Positions 1-7,660 of a stretch of DNA of 42,635 nucleotides are shown here, piece after piece; positions within the stretch are counted from its first letter, which is position 1; the number at the start of each line of letters is the position of its first letter. The position numbers and the translations under genes are program-made. Source of the stretch: JBBQRS01 sp038214535 (lineage in GTDB: Bacteria; Chloroflexota; Anaerolineae; CG2-30-64-16); the NCBI GenBank assembly GCA_038214535.1, contig JBBQRS010000032.1, positions 1 through 42,635 on the forward strand, written 5' to 3'. Below the pieces are notes generated by a model, which did not search any database, was not told the DNA's origin, and saw nothing but the letters and a program-made list of their open reading frames with translations.

Positions 1-597
1 AATCACGATCCCACCACCTGCCGCCCACAGGCTCATGATAATCAGCGACGGTTTCGACCAGGTCGGACTGGACATCCAACCCAGCGCAGGCAACCCCAGG
101 TTTCGCAGCACCTCGTTCGCCAACCCGTACTGCGGATTCAAGATCCACAGCCACAGCATAGACATGGCAATGGCAGGTACGATACTCGGCAGGTAGAACA
201 CCGTCCGATAGAACGCCATTCCCTTGACTTTCATATTCAAAAGTAGCGCCAGAGTCAAAGACATCACCGTGCTGAGCGGCACGAAGATGAACACGTAATA
301 GAGTGTATTCTTCAGCGCCGTGGGAAACAGCTTGTCCTGTGTGAACAAATAGCGGTAATTCTCCAGCCCCACCCACTCCGGCGGTTTGACCACGCTATAC
401 TCGGTGAAGCTGTAATATGCCGAGGCGATCACCGGATAAATCACGAACACCGCCAGGCCGATCAACCAGGGCGAGACGAAAATCAGCCCATACATCAGAT
501 TGCGCCGCGTGGCGCGGCTGAACCGTTCCGGAGACTTTCCCGGTTTTACTGCGCCTGACGGTGGTTCAACGACGCTCGTCGTTATGTCTGTTTGCAT
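1..597 (-). CDS. Sugar ABC transporter permease, MalF/UgpA type (C-terminus cut by window edge)
   Basis: Inner-membrane permease of a carbohydrate ABC importer (binding-protein-dependent transport, MalF/UgpA family). I translated the minus strand by hand. It starts at the ATG at 597-595 (MQTDITTS...), preceded by a GGGAGAG ribosome site, and stays open for 199 codons to base 1. After a short charged cytoplasmic head it has a first membrane segment (LIFVSPWLIGLAVFVIYPVI), then the family-typical WVGLENY and a run of further membrane helices. The stretch FYRTVFYLPSIVPAIAMSMLW is characteristic of sugar permeases. The conserved EAA loop would lie beyond the window. It is downstream of, and co-oriented with, the sugar-binding lipoprotein at 774-2219. 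The partner MalG-type permease is presumably further left, outside the window. No ATPase for this transporter is seen here; such systems often share one encoded elsewhere. Confidence 0.9.
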   Translation of the reverse strand, partial: MQTDITTSVVEPPSGAVKPGKSPERFSRATRRNLMYGLIFVSPWLIGLAVFVIYPVIASAYYSFTEYSVVKPPEWVGLENYRYLFTQDKLFPTALKNTLYYVFIFVPLSTVMSLTLALLLNMKVKGMAFYRTVFYLPSIVPAIAMSMLWLWILNPQYGLANEVLRNLGLPALGWMSSPTWSKPSLIIMSLWAAGGGIVI

Positions 598-620
598 TGC
601 AATCTCTCCCGCTATGCCTC

Positions 621-658
621 GGCGACTGCCTGTCGTCCGCTGACGGCAGGCAGTCGCC
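621..658. repeat. Inverted repeat, 12-bp stem
   Basis: GGCGACTGCCTG (621-632) is the exact reverse complement of CAGGCAGTCGCC (647-658). It lies between the binding-protein and permease genes, transcribed leftward. It could be an intercistronic hairpin that protects or attenuates the message. There is no T-run, so it is not a classic terminator. Confidence 0.6.
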
Positions 659-701
659 CGCGAATCGTATCGCTTCTACCGTTCGGGCCTTAGCGAATAC
701 T

Positions 702-752
702 CGTAGTTTAGCCCCTTGTGGGCGTCGCGGACGGGCACAAGGCCTTACGCTA
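702..752. repeat. Interspersed repeat, CGTAGTTTAGCCCC family, copy 1
   Basis: The 26 bases at 702-727 recur identically at 19332-19357. Here they are followed by an imperfect complementary arm (GCACAAGGCCTTACGCTAC, about 734-752), so the full element would fold into a mismatched hairpin. It occupies the gap between the binding-protein and permease genes, just after the binding-protein stop codon. Confidence 0.6.
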
Positions 753-773
753 CAGAATTCTCGGATAGATTTC

Positions 774-2219
774 TTAGCTCTTCAGCACCTTGTCCAGTTC
801 GGCCTGCACCGTCGCGGTCACTTCCGCCAGCGCCTCTTCGGCGGTCTTCTCGCCGCGGATCACGTAGTCATACGCGCGCACCACTTCATCGTTGTACATG
901 GCGTTGACAGGCATAGCCGGCCAGAACTTCGTCGCAACCAGACCCGTCTGTGAGAACACCGGCAGATACGGCGTCATCCGGTTGTCCGGTCCCAACGCAT
1001 CGGCCAGGCACGCCTCGAACTGCGGCATCTGCGCCACAACACAGTTGCCGTTCAGCGTCTCGCAGCCCATCTTCCAGGCCTCTTCGACGAAGCCGTACTT
1101 CATGAAGTCCCATGAAGCATCCGACTGCTGCGACGTTGCCGGTATCGCTACCATCCAACCGTTGAGCAGGTAGTTCACCCGTTCGGCTTCGGTCCCATCT
1201 TTCGTGGGATAGAACGCCACCGAATAATCAATATCCGGCGCGTACTGATCCAACACATCATACGCCCAGAAGCCATCATACCGGAAGCCAACCTTCTTCG
1301 AGCCAAACGCATTGCCCGGGCTGTAAAAGTCCGGCAAGGAGGCATTGAAAGCCGTCAACTGGTTGGGATCGAGTTCATCCGCGTAGCTCTTGATCCAGTT
1401 CAGCGCCTCCACGTTGGCCGGGTCATCCGCGGTCACTTTCTGGGTTGCGTCGATATACCACTCGCCGCCGAACATGAAGCCCCACTGCTGGAATTGTTGC
1501 ACATCCGGCGTCCAACCGAGTTGCGTGATGGCGCCGTTGCTGTCTTTCTTCATCATCGCCATAGATTGATCAATCAGCTCCGCCGCGCTCGTCGGCGGCT
1601 TCATCGGGTCTAAACCCGAATCCGCCATCATGGAATCGTTGCAGAACATCGCCAGGAAGTCGGCCGCTCCAGGGCACGCATAGAGCTTACCGCTCCACAT
1701 GGAAGCGTCCCACATCGCCGTGATGAAATCCTCGCGCTTCAGCCCCGTCAACACCATGTACGAATCGAGAGGCAGCAACGCACCGTCGTTCGCCAGGTTC
1801 GCGTTCGCGAACAGGTTCGTGTACGTCATATCCGCCGGCGAGCCCGAGGCGATGCCGGTCAGCAGCTTCTCACGCCACTGCTGGTTGAATTCCCACTCGA
1901 CCGTCACGTTGGGGTTCACTGCCGTGTAGTTATCGCCGACTTTCTTCATCAATCCGTTGAAGTTGTCGCCCCAGTTGTTCCACAGCATGGTCAGCACCAC
2001 CGGCTCCGTAGAAGGTGCAACAGTGACCTGCACTTCCTTCTCAACGGCCACCTCGCGGGTCACTTCGACCTGCACTTCCTTCGCGACCTCGCGGGTCACT
2101 TCAATCTGCTGCGGCGCGGCCGGGGCTCCGGCGCATGCCGCCAGCAGTGCGCCCGATGCGCCGACTCCGGTCGCCGTCAGGAATTGGCGGCGGCTGATCT
2201 TTCGAGACTGCTTGCTCAT
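774..2219 (-). CDS. Extracellular sugar-binding lipoprotein (ABC transporter solute-binding protein family 1)
   Basis: Captures a sugar or oligosaccharide outside the cell and delivers it to the permease encoded at 1-597. The 481-residue length is typical. The leader carries a twin-arginine-like SRRQFL (residues 9-14) and a lipobox LLAAC with the acylated Cys at 29. This suggests Tat-type export of a folded lipoprotein, although Tat use is inference. Residues about 38-72 are a V/E/T-rich linker (repeats of VTREVA and KEVQV), a spacer style common in Chloroflexota binding proteins. The mature part has the family-1 pattern: WNNWGDNF near the N-terminus, then FNQQWREKLLTGIASGSPADMTY. The start is supported by AAGGAGAG just upstream. 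The substrate cannot be read from sequence. Neighbouring glycosidase-like and oxidoreductase genes fit a glycoside or sugar derivative. Confidence 0.93.
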   Translation of the reverse strand: MSKQSRKISRRQFLTATGVGASGALLAACAGAPAAPQQIEVTREVAKEVQVEVTREVAVEKEVQVTVAPSTEPVVLTMLWNNWGDNFNGLMKKVGDNYTAVNPNVTVEWEFNQQWREKLLTGIASGSPADMTYTNLFANANLANDGALLPLDSYMVLTGLKREDFITAMWDASMWSGKLYACPGAADFLAMFCNDSMMADSGLDPMKPPTSAAELIDQSMAMMKKDSNGAITQLGWTPDVQQFQQWGFMFGGEWYIDATQKVTADDPANVEALNWIKSYADELDPNQLTAFNASLPDFYSPGNAFGSKKVGFRYDGFWAYDVLDQYAPDIDYSVAFYPTKDGTEAERVNYLLNGWMVAIPATSQQSDASWDFMKYGFVEEAWKMGCETLNGNCVVAQMPQFEACLADALGPDNRMTPYLPVFSQTGLVATKFWPAMPVNAMYNDEVVRAYDYVIRGEKTAEEALAEVTATVQAELDKVLKS

Positions 2220-2239
2220 CTGCTTCTCTCCTTAAGATT

Positions 2240-2253
2240 GGGTGAGATCACCC
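2240..2253. promoter_or_regulatory. Short palindrome upstream of the sugar-binding protein
   Basis: GGGTGA and TCACCC flank a two-base centre, about 20 bases upstream of the binding-protein start. The centre is too short for an RNA hairpin, so an operator is possible. It does not match the LacI-type sites at about 10.2 kb. The rest of 2254-2393 shows no gene. Confidence 0.25.
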
Positions 2254-2393
2254 TGGGCCGGTCGTCGTTGATACAACACCCGGTTTTTCTGGTCTCTATA
2301 TGATGCATTGATGGAACTGGCAGTTGGCGTATCGTCAGCTGTTCCTCCTTCCCGGCGGTGCAACCTTGCAAACGACCGTCCTCCGGCGCACGT

Positions 2394-4370
2394 TCATCGA
2401 AATCTTCTGCCCATGGTGGCAATGAACTCGTAAACATCCAGACCCGTCTGCACGTCAAGCTCATGCCGCCGCGCATACTCGACGACCTGCTCCCAGGCCG
2501 CCTGAGCCTGCGCCACATCGCCCTCGGCGCGCGCCTGCAATGCCCGCGCCAGATCGCGCGCCATCACCGCGTGATGCGCCAGATACGCCCACGATTGCGC
2601 CTGACACGGGTCGCCCGGCGCACGATTCCGCGCGATGACCGGCGCAAACGCGTCAATGACCGCCGGAATCGCCGCGAAGTTGCGCGCGGCCTCCGGGCTG
2701 TCAGGTACATTAATCCCCTCGCGACGGCGGGCGTGCCCCGAATCGCCAGGCTGCGCCATCTTGTCGCCGCGCAGATAGGCCGGATCGAACAGGCGCGACA
2801 ACTCCGCCACGTAGCGCCGTGCGGCCTCGCCATCCGATCCAAACGCATCCGCGAAGTAATCCGCCGCCAGCGTCTCGAAATCGGCGTTCTCATCCCACAG
2901 CGTGCGCGCCAGCACGTGCATCCCAAACCCGGTCGGCCAGAAGGCGCGCCCGTTCTGGCAGCTCATGAAGCCGTCCAGCCCCACCGCGCGCAGCCTGCGG
3001 ACATCTTCATGCAACACCTTCGCCGCTTCATAGTAGCCGGGGTCGAAATGGTGATCCCACATGAAATGATACTCGAAGGCAAACGAATCGCCCTCAAACT
3101 GCCCCTGCCATTCCTTCAGGAACGCGATATTCTCCGCGACGTTGCTGGGGAAGATCAGCCGGTTACGGTCAAACGGCGGCAAGGTGATCTCCGATGTATC
3201 CAGATCGTATGAACGGCTGTAGCTGCGCGTGATCGGCGCAAACATCAGGATGAAACGCTCAGGGTTCGTCAGTCGCTCCTGCTCCGGCGCCCACAGCAGA
3301 TCCACGTAAGCCAGGAAGACGATCTTGCCGGGGATGCCGTGGACCATGAACGCCGCATCCATCTCATTCAGCATCCGCACATACCAGTCCGCCGGTCGCA
3401 TCGCCCGGCACGCAGCGCACTCACAGTGGTTGTTGACCCCGTCGGCCAGCCACACGTGCAGCACGGCGATGTCGGGATGCGCCTGCATGTGCCCCACCGC
3501 ATAGTCCACCACCTTGCCGCGCACCTCCGGGTTCGACCAGCACAAATTGGTGTTCAGCGGGATGCCGTCCCACATCTCGCGCACCCCATTCACTTCAGCC
3601 AGATAGCCGCGTACTTCATCGCTCACATCGTAAGTTTTCTCATCCCAGCCCAGCCCCGGAACGCCGAACGGCTCACACGTCCAGCCATGCCCCACGTCAT
3701 GAAACGCCAGCCCACGCAGCGCCATCTCGCGCTGCAACGCATCCTTGAAACTGCTCACGTCGGCCACAGCCAGCGTCTCCGGCGTCAGATACGGGTTATC
3801 GAGGTGGCGATACCAGCGGTCGAAGAAGGTGAACGGGACCATGAACTGGAAGAAGTATTCGTTCATCCCGACTTTCGGCAGCCAGTCCATCATCTCCGCC
3901 ACGTTCTCATAGCTCACCGCGCCCTCGATGCAAACACCACGATGCCGGTAAGAGGGCGCTTCATCCAACGCGACGCGCAATCCGCTGACGTCCGCGTGCG
4001 GCACACATTCGCCGTCAGGCCCCGGCATCACCCAGCGGCAGCCCGCCGCGTGCAGCAAACGATAGGCCCCCAGCAGCACGCTGCGCGGGTTGGCCCCGGC
4101 GATCACCCCGTTCAGCCCCTCGACGGCAACATGCAGCCGGTCGTCAAACTCAGGCGAGGTCATATCGGGCGCAGTCAGCCCGAAATCCTCGTAGAGGCCC
4201 AGGTAGATGCCGGGGCGTTCCGGCGCGTAGCGCACGGCGCGCCGCACCTCAGCCCGGATGCTCCCATCCATGCGCTCCAGATAGCGCGCCAACTCCGTCG
4301 CGGCAAACTGCACCGGCGCATCATCGCGCAAACGTAGTATCTCTATCGTCTTCATGGCTTCCTCGCTCAT
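2394..4370 (-). CDS. DUF4838 (alpha-glucuronidase-like N-domain) protein, copy A
   Basis: Likely a cytoplasmic glycoside-processing enzyme of the DUF4838 type; the reaction is unknown. No signal peptide is visible. The N-terminal third resembles the GH67-like carbohydrate domain that precedes DUF4838. It contains a glycine-rich turn (GVIAGANPRSVLLGAYRLL), then CRWVMPGPDGE and a SYRHRGVCIEGAVS segment. The central domain carries HVWLADGVNNHCECAACR, whose CxCxxC cluster and preceding Trp/Asp are the family hallmark. The length (658) is typical. Copy B (4419-6383) aligns along its whole length, so the pair is a tandem duplication. Two starts are possible: ATG at 4370 has a strong but close GGGAGG, while ATG at 4355 matches the start of copy B better (MKTIE versus MTTIY). 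It is 48 bp downstream of copy B in the same leftward operon. Confidence 0.82.
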   Translation of the reverse strand: MSEEAMKTIEILRLRDDAPVQFAATELARYLERMDGSIRAEVRRAVRYAPERPGIYLGLYEDFGLTAPDMTSPEFDDRLHVAVEGLNGVIAGANPRSVLLGAYRLLHAAGCRWVMPGPDGECVPHADVSGLRVALDEAPSYRHRGVCIEGAVSYENVAEMMDWLPKVGMNEYFFQFMVPFTFFDRWYRHLDNPYLTPETLAVADVSSFKDALQREMALRGLAFHDVGHGWTCEPFGVPGLGWDEKTYDVSDEVRGYLAEVNGVREMWDGIPLNTNLCWSNPEVRGKVVDYAVGHMQAHPDIAVLHVWLADGVNNHCECAACRAMRPADWYVRMLNEMDAAFMVHGIPGKIVFLAYVDLLWAPEQERLTNPERFILMFAPITRSYSRSYDLDTSEITLPPFDRNRLIFPSNVAENIAFLKEWQGQFEGDSFAFEYHFMWDHHFDPGYYEAAKVLHEDVRRLRAVGLDGFMSCQNGRAFWPTGFGMHVLARTLWDENADFETLAADYFADAFGSDGEAARRYVAELSRLFDPAYLRGDKMAQPGDSGHARRREGINVPDSPEAARNFAAIPAVIDAFAPVIARNRAPGDPCQAQSWAYLAHHAVMARDLARALQARAEGDVAQAQAAWEQVVEYARRHELDVQTGLDVYEFIATMGRRFR

Positions 4371-4387
4371 CTATCCTCCCGCTCCCC

Positions 4388-4412
4388 GCTCGTAGTGCGC
4401 ACTTCAGTGCGC
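4388..4412. repeat. GTAGTGCGC hairpin repeat, copy 1
   Basis: CTCGTAGTGCGCACTTCAG followed by TGCGCC. The GTGCGC/GCGC arms give a small hairpin between the two DUF4838 genes. It is related to the tandem pair at 8971-9030 (same TCGTAGTGCGC lead, TCAG loop and GCGC arm). Confidence 0.5.
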
Positions 4413-4418
4413 CTCACC

Positions 4419-6383
4419 TCACGCGCTCTCGGCAGGGAACTTCCGCCCCAGCGTATGCACAAACTCAAAGACATCCAGGTCGGGTTGCAGAAAATCCTCG
4501 TTGCGTTGCACAATGTCCGCCGTGCGCAGCCACGTGGCCCGCGCCGCCGGCAGATCGCCTTCCGCCCGCGCCTGGAACGCCGCCGCCAGCTCACGCGAGA
4601 CATCCGCGTGCAGCCTGAGAATGGCCCACGAGCGCGCCAGACATGGGTCCGTGTGATCCAGATTGCGTTCTATCGTCGGCATGAACGCATCAATCAGCGC
4701 CGGAATCTGCGCCAGTTTGCTCGCCGCCTCCGCGTCGGGGTCTGAGCCATCGGGTTTCAGGATCCATACATGCTCATCTTCGCCCCGATGTGTGCGGTTG
4801 CCGCGCAGATACGGCGGATCGAACAGGCGCGACATCTCCGCCAGATACGCGCGAGCGGCCTCGCCATCCGCGCCGAACGCGGCCGGGAAGTACTCCGCCG
4901 CCAGTCCGTCCACTTCGACCGTATCGTCCCACAGGGTCTGCGCCATCACGTACATCCCGAATCCGGTCGGGAAGAACGACCGTTGCGTCTGGTCGCTGAC
5001 GATGCCGTTCAGGCCGATCTGGCGCAGCTTCTTCACATCCTCGTTCAGCACCTTCGCCGCTTCCCAGTAGCCCGGATCGAAATAGCAATCCCACATGAAG
5101 TAATACTCATAGGTGAAAGCGTCGCCGTCGAACAGCGGTTGCCACGCCCGCAAGAAGGCGAGATTCTCCACGATATTTGCCGGGAACTTCACCTGGTTGC
5201 GCACGTAAGGCGGTATCTCACCCGCCGCCGTCTCCAGATCATACGACTTGCTATAGCTGCGGCTGATCGGCGCGAACAGGAGCAGGAAGCGATCGGGGTT
5301 ATCAAAGCGCTCGCGCTCCGGCGGCCACAACAGATCCAGATACGCGATGAAGACGATCTTCGTGGGAATGCCCTGCGCCGTGAAGGCGGCGTCCATCTCA
5401 TTCAGCAGCATCAGATAGAAATCCGCCGGCGGTGCTTTGCGACAGTTCTCGCATTCACAATGGTTATTCGCGCCATCCGCCAGCCACACGTGCAGCGCGG
5501 AGATGAACGGATAGGTCTGCATGTACTCGACCGCGTATTCCACCACCTGCCGCCGCGCTTCCGGGTTCGAGTAGCACAGATTCGTGTTCAACGGGATGCC
5601 GTTATAGACCCCGCGCACGCCGTCCACCTCGGCCAGGAGGGGACGCACCTCGTCGCTGACCGGATACTCCGCCGAATCCCAACTCAATCCGGGGATGCCG
5701 AACGGCTCACACGTCCAGCCGTGCCCCGCCGCGTGATAGGCCAGCCCGCGCTGCACGATCTCCCGCTCCATCTGCGTCTTGAAATCCTCCACCATCGCCA
5801 CCGTCAGTGGCTCCGGCTCCTTATAGGGGTTCTCAAGATGGCGATACCAGCGGTCGAAGAAGGTGTAGGGGATCATGAACTCGAGCATATAGCTGTTCAG
5901 ACCGGCCTTGGGGGCCCAGTCAATGTTCTCCAGCATATTCTCAAGGCTGACCGCGCCCTCGATGCAGACGCCGCGATGCCGATATGACGGCGCGGTGTCC
6001 AGCGTGACGCTCGCCGTCGCCGGTTGCGCCGCCGGGATGAACTCGCCCTCCGGCCCCGGCCGCACCCAGCGGCAGCCCAACCCCTCCAGATAGCGATAGA
6101 CCCCCATCAGCACGCTGCGCGGGTTGATGCCGGCGATGATCCCGTTCAAGCCGTCCACCGCGACATGAATCCGATCATCGAACACCGGATCGTCGTCTGC
6201 CGGCGTGGTCATCCCGAAATCTTCGTACAGCCCCAGCCAGATGCCGGGCGTCTCTGCCGCATAGCGGGCCGCATCCTGCACATCGCACTTCAAGCCCGCA
6301 TCCATCCGCGCCAGATAGCGCGTCAACTCTTCCGCCGCAAACTGCACTGTCTCGTCCTGCCGCAACCGATAGATTGTCGTCAT
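4419..6383 (-). CDS. DUF4838 (alpha-glucuronidase-like N-domain) protein, copy B
   Basis: Paralogue of the neighbouring copy A, of the same domain plan and nearly the same size (654 residues). Residues 1-120 form the GH67-like N-domain with GIIAGINPRSVLMGVYRYL (81-99) and CRWVRPGPEGEF (104-115). The core domain has SYRHRGVCIEGAVS (133-146), TCEPFGIPGL (224-233) and the cluster C309-x-C311-x-x-C314 inside a Trp/Asp-rich loop. Long stretches are identical to copy A by eye, including FDRWYRHL and YEDFG. No secretion signal is seen, so a substrate brought in by the adjacent ABC transporter is likely. The start ATG at 6383 follows TTGGAG. The gene is separated from the upstream oxidoreductase by a block of 39-bp tandem repeats. 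Whether the copies differ in substrate or form a heteromer cannot be decided from sequence. Confidence 0.82.
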   Translation of the reverse strand: MTTIYRLRQDETVQFAAEELTRYLARMDAGLKCDVQDAARYAAETPGIWLGLYEDFGMTTPADDDPVFDDRIHVAVDGLNGIIAGINPRSVLMGVYRYLEGLGCRWVRPGPEGEFIPAAQPATASVTLDTAPSYRHRGVCIEGAVSLENMLENIDWAPKAGLNSYMLEFMIPYTFFDRWYRHLENPYKEPEPLTVAMVEDFKTQMEREIVQRGLAYHAAGHGWTCEPFGIPGLSWDSAEYPVSDEVRPLLAEVDGVRGVYNGIPLNTNLCYSNPEARRQVVEYAVEYMQTYPFISALHVWLADGANNHCECENCRKAPPADFYLMLLNEMDAAFTAQGIPTKIVFIAYLDLLWPPERERFDNPDRFLLLFAPISRSYSKSYDLETAAGEIPPYVRNQVKFPANIVENLAFLRAWQPLFDGDAFTYEYYFMWDCYFDPGYWEAAKVLNEDVKKLRQIGLNGIVSDQTQRSFFPTGFGMYVMAQTLWDDTVEVDGLAAEYFPAAFGADGEAARAYLAEMSRLFDPPYLRGNRTHRGEDEHVWILKPDGSDPDAEAASKLAQIPALIDAFMPTIERNLDHTDPCLARSWAILRLHADVSRELAAAFQARAEGDLPAARATWLRTADIVQRNEDFLQPDLDVFEFVHTLGRKFPAESA

Positions 6384-6432
6384 AATGCTCCAATCCCCTC
6401 TCCCCGCAGAAGAGGTTTTAAATTGACTCTGG

Positions 6433-6549
6433 TTCCCTCTCCTCGCAGGAGAGGGCCAGGGTGAGGTCCGCTTCCCTCTCCTCGCAGGAGAGGGTTAGGG
6501 TGAGGTTAGGTTCCCTCTCCTCGTAGGAGAGGGTTAGGGTGAGGTTCTC
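6433..6549. repeat. Three tandem 39-bp units with CCCTCTCC palindrome
   Basis: Units start at 6433, 6472 and 6511. Each begins TTCCCTCTCCTCGCAGGAGA, which folds on itself (CCCTCTCCT/AGGAGAGGG), and ends with GGGTGAGGT. A degenerate lead-in lies at about 6400-6432. The last unit overlaps the stop codon of the oxidoreductase gene at 6548. Related GGGAGAGGG...GGGGTGAGGG palindromes are widespread in many bacterial genomes; another is nested at 36634-36670. Confidence 0.85.
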
Positions 6550-7588
6550 AAACCATCATCGTCTTACCCGTGCGCGCCGACTCATACACCAGCAGCGCCA
6601 GCCCCAAGCTGTGCAAGGCGACCGCGCCATCCGTAACCGGCGTCAAATCCTGCTCAATGCAATCCACGAAATGCTCCACCTCGGCGCGATAGGTGTTGAC
6701 CGGCGTCACCACCACCTCCTCCGCGATGGAACCGGTGCGCGCCTGCGCCGCATCATAGCCGCCAACCTCGCGCACGATGTAAGACATCATATGCCCACCG
6801 GCGTCCTGCCCCACCGTGTGGTCGGCGTATACCGCGCCCTTCGTGCCGCGCACCTCCAACACATTCTGCGATGCCTCATCCGGGATGTTGAAGTTGGCGT
6901 CTACCACGCCTTGCGCGCCGCTCGCAAACTCAAGCAGCACCGTCGCCGAATCCTCGACCGGGTAGCCGTGCGTCAGCGTGCCCATATACGCCGTCAGCCG
7001 CCGCACCGGCCCCAGCAGCATCTCCAGCAAATCCAGACAATGCGTGCCCATATCCATATACGCGCCGCCGCCGCCCAACAGAGGGTCTTGCCGCCACGCG
7101 CCCGGCGTATCAGGATACCAACAGGTCAGTTGCGCGCGGCCAAACACGGGTTGACCCAGCGCGCCCGCCTCGATCTGCGCCTTCAGCCATTGATGGTGCG
7201 CGTGGAAGCGCATCATATAGCCGCACATCAGCTTCACGCCCTCTTCAGCGCACGCGTCCACCATCGCCTGCCCATCGGCCAGCGTCAGCGCCATCGGCTT
7301 TTCCACCAACACGTGCTTCCCCGCCCGCGCGGCCGCGATTGCCTGCCCCGCGTGATAACTGTTCGGTGAAGCAATATAGACCGCCTCGATCTCCGGGATC
7401 GCCAACAGCTCTTCCACCGTCGTGACATGGCGCGGCACATCGAACTGTTTGGCGACGGCGACTGCCCGCTCCCGGCTCGTATCCATCACCGCCACCAGAT
7501 CACACTTCTCCGACGCCGCCAGCCCCTCCGGGATCGTTCTGCGCGCCGCGATGCCGCCCGCCCCGATCACGCCCCATTTCACGGTCAC
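6548..7588 (-). CDS. Gfo/Idh/MocA family NAD(P)-dependent oxidoreductase
   Basis: Sugar or cyclitol dehydrogenase of the Gfo/Idh/MocA family, acting in the cytoplasm. With the GTG start at 7588 the protein is 346 residues. It begins VTVKWGVIGAGGIA, placing the dinucleotide-binding GxGGIA at residues 9-14. The catalytic EKP is at 96-98 and the downstream GYMMRFHAHHQWLK is typical. An upstream ATG at 7657 would add 23 residues (MMCAGSPHQM...) unlike the family. The GTG has a perfect AGGAGG six bases upstream, and the longer version would run into the hairpin at 7614-7648, so GTG is preferred. Later conserved features include GGGGAYMDMGTHCLDLLEML, the usual substrate-side helix with its His. It lies between the DegT-type aminotransferase and the DUF4838 pair, so it likely oxidises or epimerises the same sugar intermediate. 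Confidence 0.9.
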   Translation of the reverse strand: MTVKWGVIGAGGIAARRTIPEGLAASEKCDLVAVMDTSRERAVAVAKQFDVPRHVTTVEELLAIPEIEAVYIASPNSYHAGQAIAAARAGKHVLVEKPMALTLADGQAMVDACAEEGVKLMCGYMMRFHAHHQWLKAQIEAGALGQPVFGRAQLTCWYPDTPGAWRQDPLLGGGGAYMDMGTHCLDLLEMLLGPVRRLTAYMGTLTHGYPVEDSATVLLEFASGAQGVVDANFNIPDEASQNVLEVRGTKGAVYADHTVGQDAGGHMMSYIVREVGGYDAAQARTGSIAEEVVVTPVNTYRAEVEHFVDCIEQDLTPVTDGAVALHSLGLALLVYESARTGKTMMV

Positions 7589-7613
7589 ATCTTGCCTCCT
7601 GTCGCCGTAAGAC

Positions 7614-7648
7614 GCCGGATCGCCGCGCATTTGGTGCGGCGATCCGGC
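7614..7648. repeat. Perfect 13-bp hairpin between aminotransferase and oxidoreductase genes
   Basis: GCCGGATCGCCGC (7614-7626) pairs exactly with GCGGCGATCCGGC (7636-7648) around a 9-base loop. It sits 12 bases after the aminotransferase stop (leftward transcription) and just before the oxidoreductase ribosome site. No T-run follows on the minus strand, so it is more likely an mRNA stabiliser or partial attenuator than a full terminator. Confidence 0.65.
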
Positions 7649-7660
7649 GCACATCATTCC

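Noticed and set aside
2358..3212. Long arginine/histidine-rich open frames opposite the DUF4838, aminotransferase and cobalamin genes
   Set aside because: They are antisense shadows of high-GC coding sequence; composition is unlike real proteins and the opposite strand has clear families.
6433..6549. Possible CRISPR-like array (three 39-base units)
   Set aside because: Units are head-to-tail without spacers and resemble a widespread palindromic repeat; no cas genes are present.
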